Under the pieces are notes generated by a model, which saw only the letters and a program-made list of their open reading frames with translations, was not told the origin of the DNA and did no database searches. A stretch of 64,000 nucleotides of DNA from Gordionus sp. m RMFG-2023 (taxonomy: Eukaryota; Nematomorpha; Gordioida; Chordodea; Parachordodidae). The stretch covers positions 8,595,366 through 8,659,365 of the forward strand of contig NC_088777.1 of NCBI RefSeq assembly GCF_954871325.1. The letters are read 5' to 3'. Below, piece by piece: positions 22,560 to 34,679 of the stretch (positions within the stretch are counted from its first letter, which is position 1; each line of letters opens with the position of its first letter). Both the position numbers and the translations under genes were made by a program.

Positions 22560-24900
22560 AAGTTGTTACTTATTATTAAAATTTTATTTTATTTTCATAA
22601 ATTCACTTTATTTTTTATATCAATTATGTTATAAATTACATAATTTAATGCTTTTTTAATATTAATATAGGTTTTTATATAAATGGTTTAATTTTTTTTT
22701 TTTTCAGCATATGTATAGTCACCATAAATAGCTATAGAAGCTTTCTGCCAGCATTTTTTATATCTATCTATTGGCTACTATATAATCCCTTAAAATATAT
22801 ATATTTAGTTTAAATAAGAATATTATACAGTTGGATAAAGGCATAATGTGGGTTATTGGGAAAAAAATACATTGAATATGAACTAAATTCGATAGTAGTA
22901 TTAACATTTCAGCTCAAAATTCAAAAGTATTAACTTCATAGTTTTTTGATTGTTTTAAGCAAATATAGGTTTATATATTAAATACTGTTTCCACATTAGC
23001 CATTTACCTACACCAGTTGCATGTAACATGAGTATGCCCTATTGGCTAAAGTAACATTATTAAAATATATTTAAAAGATGTTCTCCGACATAAGGGTCTA
23101 AAATTAAGTTTTTTAATAAGGTTATATCTAAATTCTTAAGATATTTATTTTTAAATATAGGAAGCCTAATACTAAATCATCATTTAAAACATTTCGTGAA
23201 TTATAATACAAATGGTTTATCAATAATTAAAATATACATCATAAACTTAATTATTCAATTATTGTATTTTTGTTTACAAATTATAATATATACCTGCATA
23301 TCTGATCAATCTAAAGAAGATCCCATGTAAATCTCCTTGGTAAATAAATATAAAATGACTAGCCAATTTTGCGCTAAACAGGATCCATTTCATCAATTAA
23401 ATTAAGTTTAGAAAGTCTATGCTCACCAGGCGCTATGGCATCGGAATTTTTTTTAGGGCGAGTGGCATATTCAAAAAGGCGTCAGCTACTTTATTAGTGT
23501 GGTTAGAGAATTAAATGTACATAGGATTGTGTTTAGTATATGTAGGTATCAGATGTACAAAATTGAGGGGGAGGGGAGAATAATTCCCCCACATCGCAAA
23601 TTTCCTATTCTCATAAATATTATATTAAGCATATAAAAAATGTCCCCTCTCCTCTATCTCTTCTCCCTCAAGAATGTATAAAATATATTATTGTAAAAAA
23701 AAGAATTTGAAGGAAAAATCATTAAAAGTGACTTTTAAAAATAATGATTATAATTTAAAAATTCTAGAAAAAGCATTTTTATAAAAAAAAATAAGTGAAA
23801 ACCCTACTTCTAAAATTATAATATAGCTAAAGACACCTACAATAAATGGACCTAACGACCTACAATAAAATTTATGGGGAAAAATACCCCCCCCCCCCCC
23901 CCTCCTAATTTAACATATCTTTGATACGCCTATGGTTGGCAATAGTTTATCAAATTTTTTAGTTAGGATGATAAATTTATCAAGGGCACTTTCCATTGAA
24001 TTTTGCTACATAAGAAAAACATGTATATTGAACTAAAAATCAGTTTCAAGTGCCCTGAAATGTATTAGTCTAAGTTGACATAAGATTTCGCAGTCCTCAA
24101 AATTTGCTATCCAGTGTGCTATGCCATAAAAAAATAACAAAGAGAAATTAGGAAATATTGAAAACAAAATTTCCAATTAATATGCGAAATCGGCTGGACG
24201 CGACCAAAGTTTGATAAAATAAGAGCTGAGAGGTAAAATCTTATTCCTTTCTTCCATTGAGAAATCCTCACTCCATCACTTGTCAAATCTAAGATAGTTC
24301 TTACAAAGAAAAACTCACATATCTATACCTCAAAAATACTGGCAAATAATATTTAAAAAAAAAAAATTTATGCATAATGCTAAAAACCATAACAAAATTT
24401 TAGAGAGAAAATTTTAATTAACATCATTCAATTAGATAATGTAAAAAGCAATGTTACACCTGACTTTGAAATTTCAAATTGGCAAAAGAATATAATATAT
24501 TTGTAAGTTTTCCTTTATTTTAAAAAGTATAAATTATTTTTTATTAATCTATAGCTATTATTTATTCCATAATGAATTTTATTACCTATATGATTACTGT
24601 CCAAATAATTTTAGCTGGTAAACCCGGATAAATATTTTCACATAAAATTGATAATTGAGAGCTTATTTTTTATTTTATATAAAATTGTTGGCTTTAGCTT
24701 TCTTAAAAAAAATTATTTTATGCCAAAAAATACTTTTTTTAAAAATACCATTTATATTGTATGATATGAATACTAATTTGCCTACCAAAAAAAAGATCCA
24801 CCCAGTAAATCCACAGTGAAAATATTGCTTGTGGGATAGCAGACTTTGCAAGTCATCGAATCGGTCAGTTCTGGAGTCAAACAAGGTGAAACCAAATTAT
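22560..24900. repeat. 2.3 kb tandem duplication, unit 1
   Basis: Collinear with 24901-27200 at an offset of roughly 2.30-2.35 kb. Shared landmarks include TTAATATTAATATAGG, AAGCCTAATA, GCGCTAAACAGGATCC and ACCATTTATATTGTATGA. The two units are diverged by substitutions and small indels, so the duplication is not recent. No convincing gene in either unit. Confidence 0.75.
23550..23934. repeat. hAT-type MITE with poly-C/poly-G ends, in unit 1
   Basis: The right end is a 16-base C run, then CTTTGATACGCCTATG, the inverse of a CATAGGCGTATC terminus. The left end (CAGATGTACAAAATTGAGGG) is a worn match to the better preserved copy in unit 2. Confidence 0.5.
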
Positions 24901-27200
24901 AAACTAAATATAAATTATGATTCACACTTTATTCATTAATTCATATTATTTTTTATCAATTATATAATTTTTTTGTCACAAACTTTAATTTACTGCTTTT
25001 TTAAATATTGATATAGGTTTGTAAAAAAATAGTTTAATTTAATTTTTTCACTAAGAAGTATAATCACCATAACTCGCTATGAAAGGTTTGCTACATCTAT
25101 TTTAAAAATGTATAAATTGGCCACTATTTACTCTTCTAAAAATATATATATTTGGGTAAGGATAAAAATCTAATGTTGGTTATCGGGAAGAAAATATATA
25201 TAATATGAACTTAAGTCTTATGGTAGTACTAACGTTTCGGCTCTAAATTCAAAAGTTTTAACTTTATAATTTTGTAATTGTTGACAAATTAATAGGCTAA
25301 CATACGAAATACCTTTTCTACATTCGCTATTTACCTGTACCAGTTGCATATAGCATGCTTGTGCAATATTGGATAAAGTAACATTATTAAGATATATTTA
25401 GGAGGTAATCTACAACCAAATGATCTAAAATTGAGTTTTATTACTAAGGTTATATCTAAATTCTTCAGATATTTATTTTTAAAATACAGAAAGCCTAATA
25501 TTAGAGCATTTAAAATCGTGAGTTATAATACAAATGGTTGTTTAACAAATATGAATAGTTAAAATATAAATCATAAACTTTACTAGGGCAACGTATAAAA
25601 TCATAAGCAAATTATTTAATTATTGTTTTTTTCTTTACAAATTATAATATATACCTTCATACCTGAACAATCTAGAGAAGATTTCATGTAAATCTCCTTG
25701 GGAATAAAAGATAAAATGACTAGCCATATTTGCGCTAAACAGGATCCCAGTTCCTCTATTAAATTAAGTTTAGAAAGGCTATGCTCACCAGAAATCAAGG
25801 CATCGGAATTGTTTCTGTAGGGCTAATGGCATATTTATAAGGGCATCAGCTACTCTAATATTGTGGTTATAGTATAAAACATATATAGTGTTTTTAGCAT
25901 AAATTGACAACAGGCGTACAATAAAGGGGGGAGGATAATAATTCCCCCACATCTAAAATTTGCTTGTTTTCGTAAATATCATTTTAAGCTAATAAAAATA
26001 CCCTCCCCTACACCCCCTTCTCTCTCATTTCCTCTCCCTCAAATATGTATTCAATATATTACTGCAAAATCAGTAAAGGTTAATGACTATTTAATGACTA
26101 TAATTTAAAATTTTTAGAAAAAGTATTTTTATAAAAAAATAAGCGAAAACCCTAAATTATTCTTATAAAAATATTATGTAGTCAAAGATCTACAATAAGT
26201 TGATCTTAAGACCAACAATAAAATTTTTGGAGAAAAAGAAATTCTACCCCCTTAGCAAATCCTGGATACGCCTATGGTGGACAATAAATTTGTCAAAATT
26301 TTTGGCGGTAGATAGATTTAACCTAACAAGGAACTTTCTATTGAATTTCGCTACATAAGCAAGTAGTTTATTGCACTAGTGCGCTGAAATTTATTAGTCT
26401 ACATTGATATAACATTTAACGTCCCTCAAAATTAGCTATCCAGTGTGCTATACCAATAAATAAAATAACAAAGAGAAAATAAGAAATACTGAAAACAAAA
26501 TTTCTAATTAAAATGCGCAATCGGCAAGACCCGATCAAAGTCCAGTCAAATAAAGGCTGAGAGGCAAAACCTTATCTTCTTCTCATTTAAATCCTCACTC
26601 AGCCTTGTTAAATCTAAGTTAGTTCTTACAAAGAAAAGCACATATCTATACTATACCTGAAAAACAAATAATATTTTTTATAAAAAATAAATTTATCCAT
26701 AATGCTAAAAACTATTAACAAAATTTTAAAGGGAAAATTTTACTATTGTCAATCAAATATATAATGTAAAAAGCAACTTTTTACCTGTTATACTTTGAAA
26801 TTTAAATTTGCCAAAAGGATATAATATATTTGTAAATTTTCCCTTATTTTAAAAATTTTAGATTTTTCTTGTTAATTTATAACAATTTATTATTTATTCC
26901 TTGATTTTAAGTTATTAAACCCGGAAAAAATATTTTCACATATTATAAATTGATAATTGATGGCTTATTTTATATTTTATTTAAAATTTTAACCTTAGCC
27001 TTCTTTAAAAAAAGTCATAGTTGCCAAAAAATAACTTTTGCCAAAAATACCATTTATATTGTATGAATACTAATTTGCTTAACATAAAAATAAGCCACTC
27101 TGTCCACCACCGTGAAAATTTATTTGGGATAGTCTTAGAAGTTACAAGCCATTGAATAGGTCAGTTCAAGTGGCGTTATAGAAGTTGCAACCAAATTATT
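24901..27200. repeat. 2.3 kb tandem duplication, unit 2
   Basis: Second unit of the direct duplication. A minus-strand frame near 25616-25798 (EHSLSKLNLIEELGSCLAQI) is open here, but the matching stretch in unit 1 carries stops, so I do not treat it as a gene. Confidence 0.75.
25911..26276. repeat. hAT-type MITE, in unit 2
   Basis: Left terminus CAGGCGTACAATAAAGGGGG; inverted right terminus CATAGGCGTATCCAGG. The flanks ATTGACAA and GTGGACAA agree at 6 of 8 positions, consistent with an old 8-bp target duplication. The ends resemble those of the autonomous-size hAT at 32423. Confidence 0.55.
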
Positions 27201-29364
27201 AGCCAAATAATAACTATTCACACCTTAAGCATGAAGTCATCTAAACTTCTAGATTATATGAGATGAGTAATAGATTAGGATAAATTATAGCGGCTTAAAC
27301 TACATTTATATCTACAGCTTGCAAAATTGATATACAAAAAGAATTCTAGAATAATTGATAAAATTGGCGAAAATATTTTGTTTAATATACAACAATTATT
27401 TTAGCGACAATTAAAGGTAAACGTTCATGATTTTTTAAATTGAAATAACTATCCTATTATAATTATTTAATTTGTGTAAAAAAAATACTTTATTATCAAG
27501 GCTAACCTTCCCCCCCCCCCTTCGTATATTTATCGAGGTTTTAGGTAAGGGCTAGTATATAAAATATTTTTTATCTTTCGTTCTGTTAGGATTTGCTAGA
27601 GGCATATATCAGAATTTGCCCATGATGGTAAAATAATTTACTATTTTTTTGCAAGAAAATTAAAATGTTTTTTATCATTATTTTTATCTGTTTCGTATTA
27701 TATATCAGAGACCTGCAAGCCCTGTTCGGCCCAGCCCGCTTCGAGTTTTTTAAAAATACCCAGTCCCTAGGTAAAAAAAATTCTTTAAAAAAAATACCCG
27801 GGTTGGGCCTATTTTAAAACCAAATATTTTAAATCGTCTATTAGCTATAAAAATTAAAAATAAATAAATTATATTTTAAAAAATCTGGGCCGGGCAATGC
27901 AAATGGCACCTCTGCAGGTCTCTGATATATATATATTGCAAGGGAAAAAAGTTATTATAAAAATAAAAATGAAAATATAGAACTAAATATCTTGTTATTT
28001 AGTTTAAGGTTAACTCCATTTGATATAGGGAATCTAGGGGATCTTTAAAAATAATATATATTTTTTAAAATTAAAATTGGAGTAAAAAAAATTCATAAAT
28101 ATATCATCCATGTAATAGAATTCCCCGAATAAAATTTAAAAATTTTGAGAAAATCAACTAAATAAAAAAAATTTCCTGGAAAATATATTTTCGAAAAAGA
28201 TTTCTCAAATAAAATTGCTAACCAAAATTATAAACACAAAAAGTAGTTAAAGTTAAACTAAATTTAACTTAATTTTTAAAACATTATCGATTAACTCTAA
28301 ACCATATAATGTTTACCATTATGGTTTTATCCCGAATCAGTGAAATTTAAAAGCAACTGTTCATACCCCCTATCCTAAATTAAGAAAGGAAGGAAGAAAG
28401 TAAGGAAGGAAAGACAGACAGAAAAAAGAAAGAAGTTTCTGTGATATTAAACAAAATACTATCATAATTTTACAGTTATGCTGGATTTTTCATTTTTAAA
28501 GTATACTATTTTTTGAGACAGGCAGGCCTCCTTTTAAATAATCTAAATCTGAAATTCGCTCTAAAAATTCACCCCTCAAAGTTTCGAGGTTTCAAGTAAT
28601 TAATAGAAAATTAAATAAACTTTTGTTTGCCTTTAAACATTTTTCTCAACTTTTTGATATTTATGGGAGAGAATTTAAAAAAACTTTTTCTCAATTAGCT
28701 GGAAAATAATTAGGATTCGTTTAATATGAATTTACTCATATTCTCAATTCCCTTTCATAAAATAGTTATCAATATGATTTTTTATATCACTATTGTATAA
28801 ATAATATAAGGTAATCGTTTCATTTTCAACGTAGTCACTCATTAAGTTAGTGTCACATTTTCTTTCCAAAATGTCAAAAATCTAAATAACATTGCGAATG
28901 TGGATTAGCCGCAAAAGTTTATCTATGAAAGCAATTAGCTTTAATAAACATTCGTGGTAAAAGTTTCGCGAAAATCTGTTTTCTTTATGGTTTGCCAAAT
29001 TTAAAATTGTATTAGAATTTGAACAAAAATCTTCAGAAATTTTTTGAGCAAATATTTTGAAGATTAATTTTAAAAATAAATTGTAATTTCAAACGAGAAA
29101 TATTTTTTATGTATAGAAATTATAAAAGATTTAATTATATATTAAAAACTATTATAAAAAATATTTGAAACTTTTAGGTAAAATTTGATCAATTTATCCT
29201 TTAAAAAAATTTTTGCTCTTTAAAGATTAAAACAATGGAAATTTTAATAAATAAATAATTTATTTTTTGACCAATAAATTCATTGCAGTCGCCTACCCCA
29301 CCCTTTTGTAATCATGAAATCATAATATACAATGAATTTTAAAATAATAATTATGACGGTTCCA
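27201..29364. other. AT-rich intergenic DNA with repeats
   Basis: Holds one GGCC-family element (27706-27924) and a degenerate GGAA/GAAGG microsatellite at 28382-28433. No gene seen. Confidence 0.5.
27706..27924. mobile_element. Non-autonomous hAT-like element, GGCC-rich
   Basis: Perfect inverted ends CAGAGACCTGCA at both sides, flanked by TTATATAT and ATATATAT (8-bp duplication with one difference, or simple AT sequence). The body has GGCCCAGCCC and CGGGTTGGGCC words. Confidence 0.7.
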
Positions 29365-30510
29365 CGTCATTACAGTGAAATCATTACAGAGAATGTTACA
29401 GAGAAACCTTTATAGAGAAAACAATAATAGAGAATGCACTTATAGAGAAAACAATTATAGAGAAAGTCGTTTATAGAGAATTATTTTATAGAGAAAACAA
29501 TTATAGAGAACGTCGTTTACAGAGAATGATTTTATAGAGAATGATTTTACAGAGAATATTTTTATAGAGAATGATTTTATAGAGAATGATTTTACAGAGA
29601 ATGATTTTACAGAGAATGATTTTATAGAGAATGTATTTTATAGAGAATTATTTTATAAAAAATTTTATTTAAAGAATATGATTATTTTATAAAAAAAAAT
29701 TATTTAAGAATATGATTATTTTATAAAAAAAAATAAATATGATTAATTTATAAAAAATGTTATAAATTTTTTTGTAAATTTATGTGCTCTGCATAGTCAA
29801 AGGGGAAAAAAATTATATGAAATATTATTAAATATTAAAATTACCTTATATAAGCGAATTATTGGGCAGTTTTTATTGTAAGGAAATTATTACAATCGGC
29901 AAAATATTAAGAGTTAAAATATAAAATTATAAAAACACTATTTTCGAATTTTAGAAAGTTTTTTTATAATCTTATATCGTGTTTAAATAAAATTTTAGAA
30001 GGTTACAATTATATTAGTATCAAGTGGATAGTAAATTCAGGGCAATCAGCTCTGTATAATATTATAATGTAAAAAAATATAAATTTATTATTTAAATATA
30101 TTTATTAAGAGTAACTAGTTACTTTGGACAGTTACTTTGTATAAAATGTAGTCAGCTACAGTTAGGATTTTTGTAAATGTAACTAGTTATAGTTATCTTT
30201 TATCAAATCTACTTAATTTAACAACACTTATGTTATTTTAATTCTTCTTATAATATTATTTTTCCTAAAAATTTTAAATTATAGTTGTGAAACACGGATA
30301 ATTCTTTCTTTAGTTAAAATATATTTGTCACCTTAATCGTACAATCAATGTGCTATATCATAATATTTTTATGGCATAATTGTTTGGTTATCAATTAAAA
30401 ACAATCTATGTTATTTTATATAAACGGCTCTCTATCATTGTTTTTTCTATAAAAATTTTTCTATATAATTGTCTTTTTCTGTAAATTTTTTCACTTTTTT
30501 TTAAAAAATT
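29365..30510 (+). repeat. MULE left arm, non-coding part
   Basis: Subterminal tandem array (about 29376-29655), then AT-rich DNA matching the reverse complement of 34680-35420 almost base for base; for instance GTGCTCTGCATAGTCAAAGG recurs inverted. It includes the promoter side of transposase copy 1. Confidence 0.85.
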
Positions 30511-31572
30511 ATGGCTGAATTTATTTTAAGTAGTCGAAACAATCAGTTACTACTTCTTGATTTTTACCTCTTTCAAAAGGAAAAAACATCAAATCAAACA
30601 ACCTATTGGAGATGTATTCAATTCCATGTGGATGAATGCAGTGGGCGCGCTCGAACTAAGAACGGAATACCTATATTCCACAATAAAAAACATAATCATG
30701 TACCAGACATTGCTGATATTGAAGCAAGAAAAGAGATGAATAAAATCAAACAAGAGGTTTCTAGTACCCAATCTCTGCCCAATAATATAATGGCCGATAT
30801 ATCTAGCAATATATCTATAGCCGCCATTGGGAAAATGCCTAGTTGTTCCTTAATTAAAAGGACAATTCAAAGAAAAAGACGCCAAGTAGGAAGAGCGCCT
30901 GCCGTTCCCTTAAGCCTGATTGACTTGGTCATACCTATTGAATATCAATTATCCAATAATGATGAACAATTTTTGTTATATGATAGTGGTCATCATGATC
31001 ACCGATGCCTCATATTTTCGACCATAAAAAATTTAAAATTTTTATCAACATGTGATAAATGGTATGCAGATGGCACATTCAAGACATGTCCTCCTCTCTT
31101 CCAGCAAATATACACCATCCACGGGATGAAACATAAAACCATTATCCCAGCTATTTATGTCCTGATGACATCACGTCGCCAACAAGATTACCTTAATATT
31201 TTCAATCAAATAAATTTCCAAATTTTTTTAAATCCTAAATTCATCATGATCGACTTTGAAGCAGCCTTATCTGCTTTTAAACAGTCGTTTTTACTGACTG
31301 CTATCAGCGGGTGCCTCTTTCATATGTCGCAATGCATATGGCGCACTGTTCAAAAAAATTCATTAATTTGCAATGCATATAAAACGCAAACAAATTTTGC
31401 TATGTACATAAAAATGTTAATGTCACTGGCATATGTAACAGTGGAGGATGTAATTCATGGATTCGAGGAATTATGTACATCTGAATTCTATCAAGAAAAT
31501 AGGGATATTCTCGCCCCCTTGATAGAATACTTTGAAGAGACTGGGATAAAGCCCTTAAATAATCCAGCATAG
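30511..31572 (+). CDS. FLYWCH-MULE transposase, copy 1 (3'-truncated)
   Basis: Open for 353 codons from an ATG at the inner edge of the arm. Residues 1-66 form a FLYWCH zinc finger with C35, C43, H61 and H63 (YWRC, DECSGRART, HNH). A MULE catalytic core follows with D187 (YADGTF) and D248 (IDFE), then the GCLFHMSQCIWR Cys/His block. The frame ends at an arm junction (EETG then IKPLNNPA), so the region with the third acidic residue (NNSVEGWH in copy 2) and the C-terminus are missing. Compared with copy 2 it lacks one codon in the IDFEL-AAL region. It cannot be a full transposase, but it could still bind DNA. Confidence 0.85.
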   Translation: MAEFILSSRNNQLLLLDFYLFQKEKTSNQTTYWRCIQFHVDECSGRARTKNGIPIFHNKKHNHVPDIADIEARKEMNKIKQEVSSTQSLPNNIMADISSNISIAAIGKMPSCSLIKRTIQRKRRQVGRAPAVPLSLIDLVIPIEYQLSNNDEQFLLYDSGHHDHRCLIFSTIKNLKFLSTCDKWYADGTFKTCPPLFQQIYTIHGMKHKTIIPAIYVLMTSRRQQDYLNIFNQINFQIFLNPKFIMIDFEAALSAFKQSFLLTAISGCLFHMSQCIWRTVQKNSLICNAYKTQTNFAMYIKMLMSLAYVTVEDVIHGFEELCTSEFYQENRDILAPLIEYFEETGIKPLNNPA

Positions 31573-32422
31573 TTCTTGAATAAAAATCTTCAACAATTAG
31601 AAAAATCCTATTGGATCTTTCACGATATTGTTTCTTTGACAGCGGGGCCATTAATCCTAAAGAGTATTGTTCCAATTAGTAACAATTCGGACTATCTTCG
31701 TCTTTGAGAGCTAAAAATGGAAAAGTTTTTAATATAATATAATTACTAACTCTTTATAAATTTCAAGATCGTTGGATGATGGGAACTTATATGAGACGAA
31801 AAACTTTGATGCCAGCCTTCTACTGAATTATTGGTATTCGGTTCACCAGCTAGTGTTGATTCGTAGCAATTCCATAGAGAAATGCTAAATATTGGCGACC
31901 TCCTCTCCATAGCTATCATTTTTCCAATCCACGTCTCTTCAAAGTATTCTATCAAGGGGGCGAGAATATTTCTATTTTCTTGATAGAATTCAGAGGCACA
32001 TAATTCCTCGAATCCATGAATTACATCCTCCACTGGTACATATGCCAGTGACATTAACATTTTTATGAACATAGCAAAATTTGTTTGCGTTTTATATGCA
32101 TTGCAAATTAATGAATTTTTTTGAACAGTGCGCCATATGCATTGCGACATATGAAACAGGCACCCGCGGATCGCAGTCAGTAAAAACGACTGTATAAAAG
32201 CAGATAAGGCTGCTAATTCAAAGTCGATCATGATGAATTTAGGATTTAAAAAAATTTGGAAATTTATTTGATTAAAAATATTAAGGTAATCTTGTTGGCG
32301 ACGTGATGCCATCAGGACATAAATAGCTGGGATAATGGTTTTATGTTTCATCCCGTGGATGGTGTATATTTGCTGGAAGAGAGGAGGACATGTCTTGAAT
32401 GTGCCATCTGATACCATTTATC

Positions 32423-34129
32423 CAGGCGCGTACGCAGGAATTTGATCTGGGGGGGGGGGATAATAAATTTTTTTGAGAAATATTATTGTTTTTTAAAAAT
32501 ATCAAGCATAAATTTATTAGGACTAATAACTATTCCTAATACACAATTTTAAATTAATGTGAATTATAAAAAAATTATATGTAAAGAATCACTTAAATGA
32601 CCCAAAATAGAAATTTGAATTTTTTGAGCCTTTACACAAAAAGTTTCTTAGGAATAATTGTATTTTGTATGTTATATATTTACAATGTAAAATCCAATCT
32701 TCGTTGGGATTGAGCTAATTTTTCAATTATCTCATCCTTGCTTGTCGCCAAATGCCTATGAATATTCAAAAGATCCAAACCTTTCAATCTACTTTCACAT
32801 GTTGTACTTCTTGGTATGTTTTTCAGAGACCTGCTGGCCCGGCCCCTGGGCCGGACAATATTTAAATTTTTAAAATATACCCGGGCCGGGCCCGAAATTT
32901 TTTTAAAAAAACACCCTGGCCGGACCTGAATTTTTTTAAAAAAACACCCAAGCCGGGCCTAAATTATTTTTTTAAAGACACCCAGGCCGGGCTGTATTTT
33001 TTAAAACAGCCTATATTAGAAATCGTTATTATTAGCTATAAAAATCAAAAATAAATATAATTTATTTTTTTTTTAAACCGGGCCGGGCCTGAAAATTTTA
33101 TTTTAAAAAAAGCATGGCCGAGCCTGAAAATTTTTAAAAATTGGGAATTTAATCTAAAATGTGTTTGAAATAATGCAGAGCATCCATAGCATTTTTTGGG
33201 ACTATATCAACTATAGTTAATCTTATAAACATAGTTATTCAGCTAGTAGGGCATCATAAGATACTTTATCAATTTCATAATAAAAATCTAACAAATATTT
33301 TTTTTTCTATCACCATCTGAAAAAGGTTGGGAAGGCTTTTGTGGAAGTAATATTTGCAGATGTAAGTGCTGCATGATGAATTAAAAATTCATTTATTTGG
33401 GTTATAAATGTATCTGCATCTAAGATATACTCTTCTACAGATCATATATTAATGTTGTAACGATGAGCTTGCCTTGCTACAAGTCGAGGGAGACAAATAT
33501 TAAACACGTATAGCTCTGCTTTTGACTCAACAATAAAATATGAAAATCTTCATCAACGCCCTAATTTCCTTTGTCATGTTTTTGAAAAGTAATACTTAAA
33601 ATAGTTAAATAATACATTCTAATGAGAAATAAAATTTGGAATAAGCATTGAATCCAATAATTTTCTTGCTTCTGAGGAAATATTTCTTTCAGGCCATTGT
33701 GATATTTCAGTAATAACAAATAATTGGCCTAACTCCTTAATAGCTGTTAGTGCTTGATAGAAGAGGCTCTATCTCGTTGAGGTTGCAATTTCTTTTTCCC
33801 TGTTGGACCAGAAGTTTCAGAAATAATTATTATTTGACTAGAAATTTGAAAATGGTAGATAAATATTACGCCACTAAAAATTTGAAAATAATAAGTAAAT
33901 ATTAAGGCGGAAAATTTGAAATCGAAATTAATTGATAAAATAACTTATGAATGTGATAATAAATGTAATAAAATATATATTTAATATGAGATACGAATAA
34001 ATATTAACAAATATAAATTAATATAAACAATAATATTTTTGAAAAATATATCGGCATCTGCATTTTTTGGCTTTGGGGGGGCGGGATTTGTCCCCCTCAC
34101 CACCCCCCCCCCCGCTTCGTACGCCAATG
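32423..34129 (-). mobile_element. hAT transposon inserted in the MULE
   Basis: Flanked by exact CATTTATC copies (32415-32422 and 34130-34137); the uninterrupted MULE copy has this sequence once, proving the insertion. Termini are CAGGCGCGTACGCAGG and, inverted, CATTGGCGTACGAAGCGGGG, each followed by a poly-G run. The minus strand encodes a broken hAT protein: VITEISQWPERNISSEARKL near 33700, and RLKGLDLLNIHRHLATSKDE with EKLAQSQRRLDF near 32700-32800, the C-terminal dimerisation end. Stops are frequent, so it is inactive. Confidence 0.85.
32824..33160. repeat. GGCC-family element nested in the hAT
   Basis: Starts with the family terminus CAGAGACCTGC and carries repeated GGCCGGGCC blocks. The right terminus is not recognisable. 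It separates the two readable parts of the hAT dimerisation region, so it arrived after the hAT. Confidence 0.6.
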
Positions 34130-34679
34130 CATTTATCACATGTTGATAAAAATTTTAAATTTTTTATGATCGAAAATATGAGGCATCGGTGATCATGATG
34201 ACCACTATCATATAACAAAAATTGTTCATCATTATTGGATAATTGATATTCAATAGGTATGACCAAGTCAATCAGGCTTAAGGGAACGGCAGGCGCTCTT
34301 CCTACTTGGCGTCTTTTTCTTTGAATTGTCCTTTTAATTAAGGAACAATTAGGCATTTTCCCAATGGCGGCTATAGATATATTGCTAGATATATCGGCCA
34401 TTATATTATTGGGCAGAGATTGGGTACTAGAAGCCTCTTGTTTGATTTTATTCATCTCTTTCTTGCTTCAATATCAGCAATGTCTGGTACATGATTATGT
34501 TTTTTATTGTGGAATATAGGTATTCCGTTCTTAGTTCGGGCACGCCCACTGCATTCATCCACATGGAATTGAATACAACTCCAATAGGTTGTTTGATTTG
34601 ATGTTTTTTCCTTTTGAAAGAGGTAAAAATCAAGAAGTAGTAACTGATTGTTTCGACTACTTAAAATAAATTCAGCCAT

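Larger units (their letters stand above)
31554..34679 (-). pseudogene. FLYWCH-MULE transposase, copy 2 (full length, broken)
   Basis: N-terminus 34679-34138 (FLYWCH finger and linker) and C-terminal part 32414-31554, separated by a 1.7 kb hAT. It contains IDFE, GCLFHMSQCIW, NNSVEGWH and, past a likely 40-base intron (GTTAGTAATT to TTTTTAG near 31698-31740), KDEDSP, then KKQYRERSNRIF and DYLRAL. Against copy 1 it lacks a base in GCAAGAAAAGAG near 34450 and another in GGTATGCAGATGG near 32406; a stop follows the intron. So: two frameshifts, a stop and an insertion. A plain DNA transposon gene, now dead. Confidence 0.8.

Noticed and set aside
24675-24884. Minus-strand frame DSRTDRFDDLQSLLSHKQYF
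   Set aside because: The aligned stretch in the second tandem unit has stops and frame changes, so there is no sign of coding selection.
25616-25798. Minus-strand frame EHSLSKLNLIEELGSC
   Set aside because: Stops interrupt the matching frame of unit 1, and the protein resembles nothing I know. Kept only as a finding about conservation.
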